From positions 124,001-188,000 of the forward strand of contig JBKAGO010000070.1 of the NCBI GenBank assembly GCA_046290435.1: a stretch of 64,000 nt of DNA, in the 5' to 3' direction. Origin of the DNA: CAVQUE01 sp046290435. GTDB lineage: Bacteria; Actinomycetota; Acidimicrobiia; Acidimicrobiales; UBA8592. The notes beneath the pieces are model-generated. The model saw only the letters and a list, made by a program, of their open reading frames with translations, did no database searches and was not told where the DNA came from. A program made the position numbers and the translations under genes. Positions 33,367 through 42,818 of this stretch are shown here, one piece after another. The first letter of the stretch is position 1, and each line of letters begins with the position of its first letter.

Positions 33367-33912
33367 GTGGCACAAGACGCAGCAACCGATGAAACCGAGG
33401 CGGCCGCAGACGGCGCCGAGGGTGAGTCCGTCGAGGTCGAGACGCGCCATGGCGTGCCCGTCAGCTGGTCGCGGGGCCAGGAGGTCCTGCACCCCACCCG
33501 GGAGCAGCTGATCGAGACCGTCCGCGCCCTCGGCGACGAGGGCTTCGACATCTGCATCGACGTGACAGCGGTGGACTACTCGGTGTCGCCACGTCGGGAT
33601 CTGCCCGCCGGTATCGAACCCGAACGCTTCGAGGTCGTCGTCGGACTGCTCTCGCACGCCCGGCGTCAGCGCATCCGGTTGCGCGTCCAGGTCCCCGAAG
33701 ACGACGCCATCGTGCCGTCGCTGTTCGATCTCCACCCCGGGACCGAAGCCCTCGAGCGAGAGGTGTACGACATGTTCGGCATCACCTTCGACGGCCACCC
33801 CGACCCCACCCGCATCCTGATGCCCGAGACCTGGGAAGGACACCCACTGCGCAAGGACTTCTCCGTGGGTCGCATTCCCGTCCAGTTCAAGGGCGCCCCC
33901 GGCCCCCGGTGA
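33367..33912 (+). CDS. nuoC: NADH-quinone oxidoreductase subunit C (complex I-1)
   Basis: A 181-residue 30-kDa subunit of the peripheral arm with the family signature EREVYDMFGITFDGHPDPTRILMPETWEGHPLRKDF. The acidic N-terminal 35 residues look disordered. GTG 33367 is used, preceded by GAGGAA. This copy lacks the PEHLL-type N-terminal motif found in the second NuoC. Confidence 0.94.
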   Translation: MAQDAATDETEAAADGAEGESVEVETRHGVPVSWSRGQEVLHPTREQLIETVRALGDEGFDICIDVTAVDYSVSPRRDLPAGIEPERFEVVVGLLSHARRQRIRLRVQVPEDDAIVPSLFDLHPGTEALEREVYDMFGITFDGHPDPTRILMPETWEGHPLRKDFSVGRIPVQFKGAPGPR

Positions 33913-33925
33913 CGAGGTTCATCCC

Positions 33926-35239
33926 ATGACGACCACCGACCTACCCGTGTCCGCCACCTCCGACGGAACGCCGCCCGATCTGGGCGACGACAGCCGGGTC
34001 CGACTGCGCGACGAGACCAGCGCGGTCCTGCGTCTGTCCGAGGCCCAAGCAGCGGCCTTCGAACGCGAACCCGACGATCGTCGGATGATCATGAACATGG
34101 GCCCCCAGCACCCGTCCACCCACGGTGTGTTGCGCCTGATGCTCGAACTCGAAGGCGAGACCGTGCGGCGCTGCAAGCCCGTCATCGGCTACCTCCACAC
34201 CGGCATGGAGAAGACCGGCGAGGAGCTCAGCTACCTGCAGGGGCCGACCAACGTCACCCGCATGGACTACTCGTCGCCGCTGTTCAACGAGCTCGTCTTC
34301 TCGATGGCCACCGAGGAACTCCTCGGCATCGAGGTGCCCGAACGCGCCGTGTGGATCCGGATGCTCATGTGCGAGCTCAATCGCATGAGCTCGCACCTGC
34401 TGTTCCAGGCCACAAACGGCATGGACATCGGCGCGGTCGGCATGATGATCTACGGCTGGCGTGAGCGCGAGGAGATGCTGCGCCTGTTCGAGAAGATCAC
34501 GGGCCTGCGCATGAACCACAACTACATCCGCCCCGGCGGTGTCGCTGTGGATCTGCCCGACGGCTGGCGCGACGACGTCATGAAGATCATCGACACCCTC
34601 CCCGAGCGTCTCGACGAGTTCGACGACCTCCTCACCGGCCAGCCGATCTGGCGTGAGCGACTCCAGGGCGTCGGCGTCGTCAACACCGCCGAATGCCTGG
34701 CGCTCGGGGTCACCGGGCCGCTGCTGCGGTCGACCGGCTACGCGTGGGACCTCCGTCGCGACATGCCGTACCTGGCCTACGACCAGGTCGACTTCGACGT
34801 CCTCGTCGGTTCCTACGGCGACTGCTTCGATCGCTACGCCATTCGCCTCAACGAGATCCGCGAGTCCATCCGCATCGTGCGCCAGATCGTCGACAAGATG
34901 CCGCCCGGCGACTACCGCGTCCAGGACAAGAAGGTCACCCCGCCGCCACGGGCGAGGATCGACGAGTCGATGGAAGCGCTCATCCACCACTTCAAGATCT
35001 TCACCGAGGGCTTCAAGGTGCCCGAGGGCGAGGTGTATGTCGCCATCGAGTCACCCCGCGGTGAGCTCGGTTGCTACATGGTCTCCGACGGAGGTTCCCA
35101 CCCCTACCGCATGCACATCCGGGGCCCGAGCTTCGTGAACCTCCAGGTGCTCCCCCACATGATGGCCGACTCGCTGGTGGCCGACGCCGTCGCGGTCATC
35201 TCGACGGTCGACCCGATCATGGGCGAGGTCGACCGATGA
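33926..35239 (+). CDS. nuoD: NADH-quinone oxidoreductase subunit D (complex I-1)
   Basis: A 437-residue 49-kDa subunit that forms the quinone site with NuoB. Key segments: NMGPQHPSTHGVLRL (His62/His66), GYLHTGMEKTGEELSYLQG, and the C-terminal FGEVDR-like MGEVDR. Thr92 stands at the position of the arginine methylated by NDUFAF7 in mitochondrial NDUFS2; HTG is common in actinobacteria. The N-terminus has about 50 extra polar residues. Its stop overlaps a 22-codon ORF. Confidence 0.96.
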   Translation: MTTTDLPVSATSDGTPPDLGDDSRVRLRDETSAVLRLSEAQAAAFEREPDDRRMIMNMGPQHPSTHGVLRLMLELEGETVRRCKPVIGYLHTGMEKTGEELSYLQGPTNVTRMDYSSPLFNELVFSMATEELLGIEVPERAVWIRMLMCELNRMSSHLLFQATNGMDIGAVGMMIYGWREREEMLRLFEKITGLRMNHNYIRPGGVAVDLPDGWRDDVMKIIDTLPERLDEFDDLLTGQPIWRERLQGVGVVNTAECLALGVTGPLLRSTGYAWDLRRDMPYLAYDQVDFDVLVGSYGDCFDRYAIRLNEIRESIRIVRQIVDKMPPGDYRVQDKKVTPPPRARIDESMEALIHHFKIFTEGFKVPEGEVYVAIESPRGELGCYMVSDGGSHPYRMHIRGPSFVNLQVLPHMMADSLVADAVAVISTVDPIMGEVDR

Positions 35240-35304
35240 GCGACGAGCGAGCGAGGAGCGTGGCCCGCCGGCCCGTCCCGCAGGGACAGGAGGCGACACG
35301 ATGA
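35236..35304 (+). repeat. 69-nt repeat, copy A: 22-codon ORF between nuoD and nuoE
   Basis: The element starts with an ATG inside the nuoD stop (ATGA) and ends with a TGA that overlaps the nuoE ATG. The possible peptide begins MSDERARSVARRPVPQ. An AGGAGG at 35288-35293 sits 7 nt before nuoE, so the element also serves as the nuoE ribosome-binding site. About 57 of 69 positions match copy B at 35912 by eye. Of the 12 differences, 9 change amino acids, so selection on the peptide is not evident. Confidence 0.7.
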
Positions 35305-35915
35305 GCCGACTCAATGCCGACAACGAACGCCTCGCGCACGAGATCATCGGCCGGTACCCCCGCAAGAAGTCCGCGCTCATCCCGTTGCTGCATCTCGCCC
35401 AGGAGCAGGACGGCTGGGTGACCGACGAGGCCATGGCCCACATCGCCGAACTGGTCGAGGTCACCGCCGCCGAGGTACTCGGCACGTGCAGCTTCTACGA
35501 GATGTTCAAGCGCCATCCGGTCGGGACCTACCATGTCAACATCTGCCACGGGATCTCCTGCCACCTGCTCGGCGCCGACGAGCTGTTGCATCACGCCGAG
35601 GAACGCCTCGGCGTCAAAGGTGGCGGCACCACCCCCGACGGGACTTTCACCGTCGAGGGCGTGGAGTGCATCGCCGCCTGTACCGAGGCGCCGTGTCTGC
35701 AGGTCAACTACCGCTACGAGAACAAGGTGAGCATCGGCGACCTCGATCGCCTGCTCGACGACCTCGCCGGCGGGCGTCGGCCCGATGTGCCGCCCCACGG
35801 CACCCTCGCCAAGGTCCGCCAGTCCATCCCCGCCGATCGGGCCGCCGGGCCGTCGATGGTCGAAGGGGCCGCCGAGCCCGAATGGCTCGCCCGTAACGCC
35901 GAGGCACGATCATGA
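35301..35915 (+). CDS. nuoE: NADH-quinone oxidoreductase subunit E (complex I-1)
   Basis: A 204-residue 24-kDa subunit with a thioredoxin-like [2Fe-2S] domain. The cluster N1a ligands are in CHGISCHLLG and ECIAACTEAPCLQ. Part of the NADH module with NuoF and NuoG. It is bracketed on both sides by copies of the 69-nt repeat. The C-terminal 30 residues are variable. Confidence 0.95.
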   Translation: MSRLNADNERLAHEIIGRYPRKKSALIPLLHLAQEQDGWVTDEAMAHIAELVEVTAAEVLGTCSFYEMFKRHPVGTYHVNICHGISCHLLGADELLHHAEERLGVKGGGTTPDGTFTVEGVECIAACTEAPCLQVNYRYENKVSIGDLDRLLDDLAGGRRPDVPPHGTLAKVRQSIPADRAAGPSMVEGAAEPEWLARNAEARS

Positions 35916-35980
35916 GTGACGAGCTCGTGAGGAACGTGGCCCGCCGGCCCGGCCCGAAGGGCCAGGAGGCAGCATCATGA
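35912..35980 (+). repeat. 69-nt repeat, copy B: 22-codon ORF between nuoE and nuoF
   Basis: Same structure as copy A: the ATG overlaps the nuoE stop, the terminal TGA overlaps the nuoF ATG, and AGGAGG (35964-35969) lies 7 nt before nuoF. The possible peptide begins MSDELVRNVARRPGPK, 15 of 22 residues identical to copy A. The exact frame and length are kept in both copies. Confidence 0.7.
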
Positions 35981-37344
35981 CCCAACGCATCACCACCGCC
36001 CGCTGGGACGTGACCGACGGTCACACCATCGCCGGCTACGAGCGCACCGGCGGCTACCAGGGCCTCAAGCGGGCCCTCGAGATCACCCCCCAACAGGTGC
36101 ACGAAGAGGTCAAGGCCGCCAGTCTGCTCGGACGCGGCGGTGCTGGTTTCCCCGCCGGCATCAAGTGGGGCTTCTGCCCACCGGGTGTCTGGCCCCGTTA
36201 TCTCGTCGTCAACGGCGACGAGTCCGAGCCCGGCACCTACAAGGACCGGATCCTGATGGAGCGCGACCCCCATCAGCTGATCGAGGGTTGTGTCATCGCG
36301 TGCTACGCACTCGGGCTGACCCAGTGCTTCCTGTACATCCGCGGCGAGATGGCCCACGCCCAGGAGCGTGTGGCCGCTGCGCTGAACGAGGCCTACGACG
36401 CCGGCTATGTCGGCAAGAACATCCTCGGCACCGAACTGTCGGTCGACGTCGTGCTCCACTGGGGTGCCGGTGCCTACATCGTCGGCGAGGAGACCGCACT
36501 CATCGAGAGCCTCGAGGGCAACCGGGGCATGCCCCGTCTCAAGCCCCCGTACTTCCCGGCTGCGGTGGGTCTCTACGGCAAGCCGACCATCGTCAACAAC
36601 GTCGAGACACTGTCGAACATCCCGTGGATCGTCCAGCACGGCGGCAGCGACTTCGCTGCCATCGGCGGCGAGCAGTCGACGGGCACCCGGATCTTCGCGG
36701 TGTCGGGCCATGTCAAGACCCCAGGCGTGTTCGAGGTCGAGTTCGGCACCACGACCTTCCGCGACATCATCATGGGCGAGGAGTACGCGGGCGGTATCCG
36801 CGACGATCGAGCCCTCAAGGCCTTCATCCCCGGCGGCGCGTCGGCCCCGTGGTTCTTCGAGGAGCACCTCGATCTGCCCCTCGAGAAGGGCACCGTGGAC
36901 CGGGCCGGCTCGATGCTGGGCTCGGGTGCCATCGTCGTGATGGACGAGACCACCGACATCGTCAAGGCCTGTCACAACCTCGTGCGCTTCTTCGCCCGCG
37001 AGTCCTGCGGCAAGTGCACACCGTGTCGGGAGGGGACCTCCTGGCTGGAGAAGATCCTCCAGCGGATCATCGACGGCAACGGCCGTCCGAGCGATCTCGA
37101 GCTCCTGCTCGATGTGTGCGACAACATCTCGCCGGGCATCGCCTGGCCGCCGAAACAGACCACCATCTGCCCGCTGGGCCCGTCCGCGGTGTCGCCGATC
37201 TCGTCGGCCATCACGCGCCATCGCGAGGAGTTCGAGGCCTACATCACCCGGCCCGCGCTCATTCCGGTGGCCGTGGCCATCGGCAGCGATGCCCCGGACC
37301 TGGCAGGCGCCGCCGCCGCAGAACCCGACCGAGGTGCCGCATGA
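35977..37344 (+). CDS. nuoF: NADH-quinone oxidoreductase subunit F (complex I-1)
   Basis: A 455-residue 51-kDa subunit that binds NADH, FMN and cluster N3. Motifs: GRGGAGFPAGIKW (NADH), GAGAYIVGEETALIESLEG (FMN) and ESCGKCTPCREG with the distal cysteine in TTICPLG (4Fe-4S). The stop overlaps the nuoG start (ATGA). Confidence 0.96.
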   Translation: MTQRITTARWDVTDGHTIAGYERTGGYQGLKRALEITPQQVHEEVKAASLLGRGGAGFPAGIKWGFCPPGVWPRYLVVNGDESEPGTYKDRILMERDPHQLIEGCVIACYALGLTQCFLYIRGEMAHAQERVAAALNEAYDAGYVGKNILGTELSVDVVLHWGAGAYIVGEETALIESLEGNRGMPRLKPPYFPAAVGLYGKPTIVNNVETLSNIPWIVQHGGSDFAAIGGEQSTGTRIFAVSGHVKTPGVFEVEFGTTTFRDIIMGEEYAGGIRDDRALKAFIPGGASAPWFFEEHLDLPLEKGTVDRAGSMLGSGAIVVMDETTDIVKACHNLVRFFARESCGKCTPCREGTSWLEKILQRIIDGNGRPSDLELLLDVCDNISPGIAWPPKQTTICPLGPSAVSPISSAITRHREEFEAYITRPALIPVAVAIGSDAPDLAGAAAAEPDRGAA

Positions 37345-39845
37345 CCGCTGTCGAGGGACCGCCCGAGACCGTCACCCTCACGGTGAACGGCCAGCCCATC
37401 GCCGCCGACCCGGACTCGCTGCTCATCGACGCGTGTGAGGACGCAGGCGTCTACATCCCACGCTTCTGCTACCACCCGCGCATGAAGCCGGTGGGCATGT
37501 GCCGGATGTGCATCGTCGAGGTCGACACCGGGCGTGGACCGGCGCTGCAGCCGAGCTGCATGCTCACCGTGAGCGACAACATGGTCGTCGAAACCGAGTC
37601 CGACGTCACCAAGAAGGCCCAGGACGGGGTGCTCGAGTTCCTGCTCGTCAACCATCCCCTCGACTGCCCGGTCTGCGACAAGGGCGGCGAGTGCCCGCTG
37701 CAGGATCAGACGATGGCCTACGGGCCCGGCGAGTCCCGTTTCGTCGAAGAGAAGCGGCACTTCGAGAAGCCCATACCGATCAACGACAACGTGTACCTCG
37801 ACCGGGAGCGCTGCATTCTCTGTGACCGGTGCACCCGCTTTGCCAAAGAGGTCGCCGGCGATCCGTTGATCCACTTCATCGACCGCGGCAACCAGACCCA
37901 GGTCAACACCTTCCCCGACGAGCCCTTCGCCTCGTACTTCAGCGGGAACACCGTCCAGATCTGCCCGGTCGGGGCGCTCACGGCCAAGCCCTATCGCTTC
38001 AAGGCCCGCCCCTGGGATCTCGAGGAGATCGAGAGCACCTACCCCAACGCCATGGGCGACCGCATCGCCGTGCAGTCGTCGCGCAATCAGGTGCTGCGGT
38101 TCCTGGGCGTCGACTCCGACGCCGTCAACTGGGGTTGGCTCGCCGACAAGGAACGCTTCGCGTTCGAGTCCCTCCAGAGCGATCAGCGCCTGAGCATGCC
38201 GCTGGTGCGCGGCACGGGCCTGAACCAGCCCGACCCCGACGGTGACGAGCTCGTCGCGGCCGGTTGGGGTCAGGCCCTGCGTGCCGCGGCCGAGGCCGTC
38301 TCGGCGGCCGACCCTGCACGGGTCGCGTTCATCGGTGGCGCCCGCCTCACCAACGAGGCGCAGTACCTGTGGGCCAAGCTGGCGAAAGGCATCGTGGGCA
38401 CCGACCACGTCGACGCCCAGCTCGGTGACGAGCTCCCCGCACACGCCCTGCTCGGCCTGCCCCGGGCGACGATCGCCGAAGCCTGCCAGGACGGCGGCGC
38501 GGTCATCCTCCTCGGTCCCGATCCGAAGGAAGAGCTGGGCTCGCTGTACCTGCGCCTGCGCGATGCGGCCACCAACGGCGGGGTCTCCCTCATCGAGATG
38601 ACCCCGGCGGCCACCGGCCTGGCCGATGTCGCCGCGGCTGCGCTGCACGCCCGTCCGGGCGAGGTCGGCGCCGTCGCTCGCGCCATCGTGAGCGGCGAAC
38701 TGGCCGGCGCCGTCGGTGGGGTACCCACCGACGCCATCTCCGAGGTCCGCGATCTGATCGCCGGGCGTCCCCTCACCGTCGTCATCGGCCGGGGCTCGGT
38801 CGCCGAGTCGGCCGACGCCACGCTCGAGGCCGCGGCTGCGCTCGCCGACCTCGACGGCGTCCGCTTCCTCCCCGCGGTGCGCCGCGGCAACGTGATGGGC
38901 GCGCTCGACATGGGGCTGAGCCCGGGCCTGTTGCCCGGGCGCACCACCCTCGATGCCGGTCGCAGCGCCTTTGCCGACGTCTGGCCCAACCTGCCCGCCA
39001 CCGCGGGACTCGACACGCCGGGCATCCTGGCGGCTGCCGCCGCCGGCGACATCGACGTGTTGTTCCTGCTCGGCGCCGACCCCGTTCGCGATGCCCTCGA
39101 CGCCGACACCGCAGCCGCTGCGCTCGACGCGGTCGGCACCGTCATCGCCGTCGACCTGTTCGCCAACGACTCCGTGGCGCTCGCCGACATCGTGTTCCCC
39201 GCTGCGGCATTCACCGAGAACTCGGGCAGCCACACCAACCTCGAAGGCCGCATCAGCGCCATCCGCCAGAAGGTCACCCCGCCGGGTACGGCTCGCCCCG
39301 ACTGGATGATCGCAGCCGAGTTGGCCCTCACCATGGGTGCCGACCTCGGAGTCGAGAACCCGGGCGACATCTGGGCCGAACTCGGGCCCCGATCGGCGGT
39401 CCACCGCGACATCGACGCCGCCGCCATCGACGCTGCGCCCGACGGCATCTTGATCACCGCCACCGGCCGGGTCGCGTTCGCGGCCCCCAGGGGCACGGTC
39501 GCGATCGAGCCCGTCGATGCGTACTCGCTGCGCCTCGTGGCCCGTCGCAAGATGTACGACCAGGGCACGATGGTGGCCAACGCGTCGCACATGGCAGGCC
39601 TCGCCGGACCCGGCCAGCTACGGGTCAACCGCTACGACTTCGATCGTCTCGGTGTCGCAACAGGAGCGTCGGTCCGTGTCACGTCGCCGGCGGGTAGCGT
39701 CGACGTCGCCGTCGTCGCCGATGACGGGGTCCCCAGGGGAGTCGCTGTGATCGACCACAACCGCGCCGACGTCGATGCCCGCCGTCTCATCGTGGCCGAC
39801 GCCCCCAGCGTCGATGTCCGTATAGCGGCGAGCAGCGCGTCGTGA
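37341..39845 (+). CDS. nuoG: NADH-quinone oxidoreductase subunit G (complex I-1)
   Basis: An 834-residue 75-kDa subunit. The N-terminal region has the [2Fe-2S] N1b site (RFCYHPRMKPVGMCRMC), the His/Cys N5 site (NHPLDCPVCDKGGECPLQD) and the N4 site (CILCDRCTRFAKEVAGD with a distal CPVGAL). The molybdopterin-like domain that follows (about 240-750) is divergent, as usual in complex I. It completes the NADH module missing from the second cluster. Confidence 0.95.
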   Translation: MTAVEGPPETVTLTVNGQPIAADPDSLLIDACEDAGVYIPRFCYHPRMKPVGMCRMCIVEVDTGRGPALQPSCMLTVSDNMVVETESDVTKKAQDGVLEFLLVNHPLDCPVCDKGGECPLQDQTMAYGPGESRFVEEKRHFEKPIPINDNVYLDRERCILCDRCTRFAKEVAGDPLIHFIDRGNQTQVNTFPDEPFASYFSGNTVQICPVGALTAKPYRFKARPWDLEEIESTYPNAMGDRIAVQSSRNQVLRFLGVDSDAVNWGWLADKERFAFESLQSDQRLSMPLVRGTGLNQPDPDGDELVAAGWGQALRAAAEAVSAADPARVAFIGGARLTNEAQYLWAKLAKGIVGTDHVDAQLGDELPAHALLGLPRATIAEACQDGGAVILLGPDPKEELGSLYLRLRDAATNGGVSLIEMTPAATGLADVAAAALHARPGEVGAVARAIVSGELAGAVGGVPTDAISEVRDLIAGRPLTVVIGRGSVAESADATLEAAAALADLDGVRFLPAVRRGNVMGALDMGLSPGLLPGRTTLDAGRSAFADVWPNLPATAGLDTPGILAAAAAGDIDVLFLLGADPVRDALDADTAAAALDAVGTVIAVDLFANDSVALADIVFPAAAFTENSGSHTNLEGRISAIRQKVTPPGTARPDWMIAAELALTMGADLGVENPGDIWAELGPRSAVHRDIDAAAIDAAPDGILITATGRVAFAAPRGTVAIEPVDAYSLRLVARRKMYDQGTMVANASHMAGLAGPGQLRVNRYDFDRLGVATGASVRVTSPAGSVDVAVVADDGVPRGVAVIDHNRADVDARRLIVADAPSVDVRIAASSAS

Positions 39846-41074
39846 TGCGGGTGCTGTCGGGCCTCGACCCGCTCTTCCTCGCCGATGTCGACACCTGGAA
39901 GGTGGCGCTCATCGTCGCCATCAAGGTGCTCGTCGCGTTCGCCGGCCTGATGGTGTCGGTCATGTTGATGATCTGGTGGGAGCGCAAGTTCATCTCCGAC
40001 ATGCAGAACCGCATCGGCCCCAACCGGGCCGGTCCCTTCGGCATCCTCCAGACCCTGGCCGACGGCATCAAGCTGTTCTTCAAGGAAGATCTGATCCCCG
40101 ATCAGGCCGACCGCTTCGTGTTCAAGCTGGCGCCCTACCTGTCGCTGGTGCCGGCGTTCCTGGTGTTCTCGGTCGTCCCGATCGCCGGCGACTTCAGCGA
40201 CGGCGGCGACGGCACGGTCAGCTGGTTCGGCGTCGAGACCTTCGTCCAGGTCGCCGATCCGCACATGGGCATCCTCTTCGTCCTGGCGATGTCGTCGGTC
40301 GCGGTCTACGGCATCATGCTCGCGGGCTGGTCGTCGGGATCGAAGTACCCACTGCTCGGCTCGGTGCGGGCATCGGCGCAGATGGTCAGCTACGAGGCCG
40401 CTCTCGGCCTGGCGCTCGTCGCCGTCCTCCTGCAGTCGGGCAGCCTCTCCACCCACGAGATCGCGTTGGGCCAGACCGGCGGGTTCGACAACTGGAACCT
40501 GCTCGCCACCGGCATCGTGCCGTTCATCGTGTTCTTCATCGCGACCACCGCCGAGCTCAACCGGCCGCCGTTCGATCTCGTCGAGGCCGAGCAGGAGATC
40601 GTCGGCGGATTCCACACCGAGTACAGCTCGATCCGCTTCGCACTCTTCTTCCTCGCCGAGTTCATGAACGTCATCACGATGTCGGCGGTCATGGTCACCC
40701 TGTTCTTCGGGGGCCCGGCCGGACCGGATCTGGGCATCCTGCCCGCGGCGGTCTGGGGCTTCGTCTGGTTCTTCCTGAAGCTCTTCGCCTTCTTGTGCAC
40801 CTTCATCTGGCTGCGGGGTACCTTGCCCCGCCTGCGCTACGACCAGCTGATGGACCTCGGCTGGAAGATCCTCATCCCCCTCGCGCTCGGCTGGGTGATG
40901 CTGCTGGCCACCATCGACGTCTTCGTCGACCGGGGATGGGACAGCTTCGGTGAGCGTCTCGTCGTGGTCGGCGTGTCGCTGGTCGTGATGGCGCTGCTGG
41001 CATCGCTGTTGTTCGCCGGTGTCCGGTCCGGGCAACGCCGCAGACAACTCGACGGTGAAGAGGCATTCGGATGA
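39842..41074 (+). CDS. nuoH: NADH-quinone oxidoreductase subunit H (complex I-1)
   Basis: A 410-residue membrane subunit that forms the quinone entry with NuoA, B and D. Conserved parts: WWERKFISDMQNRIGPNRAGPFGILQTLADGIKLFFKED and AELNRPPFDLVEAEQEIVGGFHTEYSSIRFALFFLAEFMN. GTG 39842 overlaps the nuoG stop; ATG 39845 is an equal alternative. Confidence 0.95.
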   Translation: MMRVLSGLDPLFLADVDTWKVALIVAIKVLVAFAGLMVSVMLMIWWERKFISDMQNRIGPNRAGPFGILQTLADGIKLFFKEDLIPDQADRFVFKLAPYLSLVPAFLVFSVVPIAGDFSDGGDGTVSWFGVETFVQVADPHMGILFVLAMSSVAVYGIMLAGWSSGSKYPLLGSVRASAQMVSYEAALGLALVAVLLQSGSLSTHEIALGQTGGFDNWNLLATGIVPFIVFFIATTAELNRPPFDLVEAEQEIVGGFHTEYSSIRFALFFLAEFMNVITMSAVMVTLFFGGPAGPDLGILPAAVWGFVWFFLKLFAFLCTFIWLRGTLPRLRYDQLMDLGWKILIPLALGWVMLLATIDVFVDRGWDSFGERLVVVGVSLVVMALLASLLFAGVRSGQRRRQLDGEEAFG

Positions 41075-41111
41075 CATCGCAGAGCTGCACCACCGACGGG
41101 AGGTCGTGCTG

Positions 41112-41816
41112 ATGGGCGTCTTCGACGGGCTGAAGGGATTCGGCGTCACCATCCGGAAGCTGAACAAATCCTCGGCGACGGGCGCGACCGTCACGACGGA
41201 CTATCCGAAGGAGAAGTCGCCCAAGCCCGAGCGCCTCCACGGGCGTCACGTCCTCAATCGCTACGAGGACGGCATGGAGAAGTGCATCGGCTGTGAGCTG
41301 TGCGCAGGCGTCTGCCCCGCGCGCTGCATCTACGTGCGTGGCGCCGACAACGATCCCGAGGATCCGACCTCGCCGGGCGAGCGCTACGGGTTCATCTACG
41401 AGATCAACTACCTGCGCTGCATCCACTGCGACCTCTGTGTCGAGGCGTGCCCCACCCAGGCGATCACCGAGAGCAAGCTCTTCGAGTTCTCCTTCACCAG
41501 CCGCGAGCAGGCGATCTACACCAAAGAGGAGCTCGTCGTCGGCGACGACGGGATGCCCAAGCAGCTGCCATGGGAGGACTGGCGTCCGGGCGAGGACCAG
41601 CACACCTCGGCGTGGATGCGGGCCACATCGCCTTCGGGATCGGCCGCCTATGAAGGTCGTGTCGGATGGAGCGGCGAGCTCGGCTACGGTGTCCGCCGGC
41701 CCGAGCTGGGCCAGACAGCCGATGATCTCGCAGCCGGGCCCGAGCCCGTCGCGGACGACGGCCACGGACACGACGAGCACGCGCCGGCCGATGCCGGGGG
41801 AGAGGGGCGACATTGA
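41112..41816 (+). CDS. nuoI: NADH-quinone oxidoreductase subunit I (complex I-1)
   Basis: A 234-residue subunit with two [4Fe-4S] sites (N6a, N6b): CIGCELCAGVCPARC and CIHCDLCVEACPTQ. The C-terminal tail is longer than usual and ends in a His/Asp/Glu-rich stretch (DDGHGHDEHAPA). ATG 41112 follows GGGAGG by 8 nt; the frame is open further upstream into nuoH but without a better start. Confidence 0.94.
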   Translation: MGVFDGLKGFGVTIRKLNKSSATGATVTTDYPKEKSPKPERLHGRHVLNRYEDGMEKCIGCELCAGVCPARCIYVRGADNDPEDPTSPGERYGFIYEINYLRCIHCDLCVEACPTQAITESKLFEFSFTSREQAIYTKEELVVGDDGMPKQLPWEDWRPGEDQHTSAWMRATSPSGSAAYEGRVGWSGELGYGVRRPELGQTADDLAAGPEPVADDGHGHDEHAPADAGGEGRH

Positions 41817-42499
41817 TCGACGCGGCGGTCTTCTTCGTCTCCGCGGCGATCATCCTCGCCGGTGGCGTGGGCGTCATCGTGATGCGCAACCCCGTGCACT
41901 CGGCGTTGTCGTTGGTGATGACCCTGTTCGGCGTCGCGGTGTTGTTCGTCGACATGGAGGCGTACTTCCTCGCCGCTGTGCAGGTCATCGTCTATGCCGG
42001 CGCCATCGTGGTGCTGTTCCTGTTCGTGATCATGTTGATCGGCGTCGACCGGGACGAGGACGTCTCGTTCGATCCCGTCATCGGTCAACGCCAGCTGGCG
42101 CTGCTCGCCGGCGCCGCCATGTTGTTGCTGGTGGTCATCATCGGCGCTGCGTTCAGCGGCGACGTGACCGGAACCGCCGTTCCCCCCGCCCATCCCATCG
42201 AGGAGGCGACCGAGGTCGACGGCGTCACGATCGCTCCCGAGGACAACATCCGCCAGCTGGCTCGGGTGCTGTTCACCGATTACGTCTTCGCCTTCGAGAT
42301 CACCGCCCTGTTGTTGACCGTGGCGGTCATCGGCGCCGTGATCCTGGCCCGCAAGCCCTCCGGAGAGCTCGCACCGCTGCCCGATGTGGAGGTCCCCTGG
42401 CCGCTCGCCGGCCGTCGCGACCCCGACGCCGACGTCGACACGTCCGAGGCTGCCGGTGCCGACGACCCCGACGGTGATCCCGAGAGGGCGGCCAACTGA
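41813..42499 (+). CDS. nuoJ: NADH-quinone oxidoreductase subunit J (complex I-1)
   Basis: A 228-residue membrane subunit with five helices; [23 protein letters not shown] contains the pi-bulge region typical of NuoJ. The C-terminal 60 residues are Asp/Pro-rich and cytoplasmic. The start is TTG 41813, overlapping the nuoI stop. Confidence 0.93.
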   Translation: MIDAAVFFVSAAIILAGGVGVIVMRNPVHSALSLVMTLFGVAVLFVDMEAYFLAAVQVIVYAGAIVVLFLFVIMLIGVDRDEDVSFDPVIGQRQLALLAGAAMLLLVVIIGAAFSGDVTGTAVPPAHPIEEATEVDGVTIAPEDNIRQLARVLFTDYVFAFEITALLLTVAVIGAVILARKPSGELAPLPDVEVPWPLAGRRDPDADVDTSEAAGADDPDGDPERAAN

Positions 42500-42816
42500 T
42501 GGCCTTCGCCCTCACCATCACCACCAGCTACTACCTCACGCTCTCGGCACTGTTGTTCGTGCTCGGTGCGGTGGGGCTGCTGGTCCGGCGCAACCCCCTC
42601 GTGATGTTCATGTGCGTCGAGCTGATGCTCAACGCTGTCAACATCGCCTTCGTCGCATTCGGTCGGGAGCTCGGTGACCTCAGCGGCCAGATATCGGTCT
42701 TCTTCGTATTGGTCGTCGCCGCAGCCGAAGTGGTGATCGGGCTGGCGATCGTGGTGGCGATCACCCGTCGTCGACCCAAGGCGACCGCCGACGACATAGC
42801 GGTACTGAGGGGCTGA
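42499..42816 (+). CDS. nuoK: NADH-quinone oxidoreductase subunit K (complex I-1)
   Basis: A 105-residue three-helix subunit with the proton-channel glutamates in [17 protein letters not shown] and [17 protein letters not shown]. It overlaps the nuoJ stop by one base. The MrpC/NuoK family length is about 100, so it is complete. Confidence 0.95.
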   Translation: MAFALTITTSYYLTLSALLFVLGAVGLLVRRNPLVMFMCVELMLNAVNIAFVAFGRELGDLSGQISVFFVLVVAAAEVVIGLAIVVAITRRRPKATADDIAVLRG

Positions 42817-42818
42817 CC

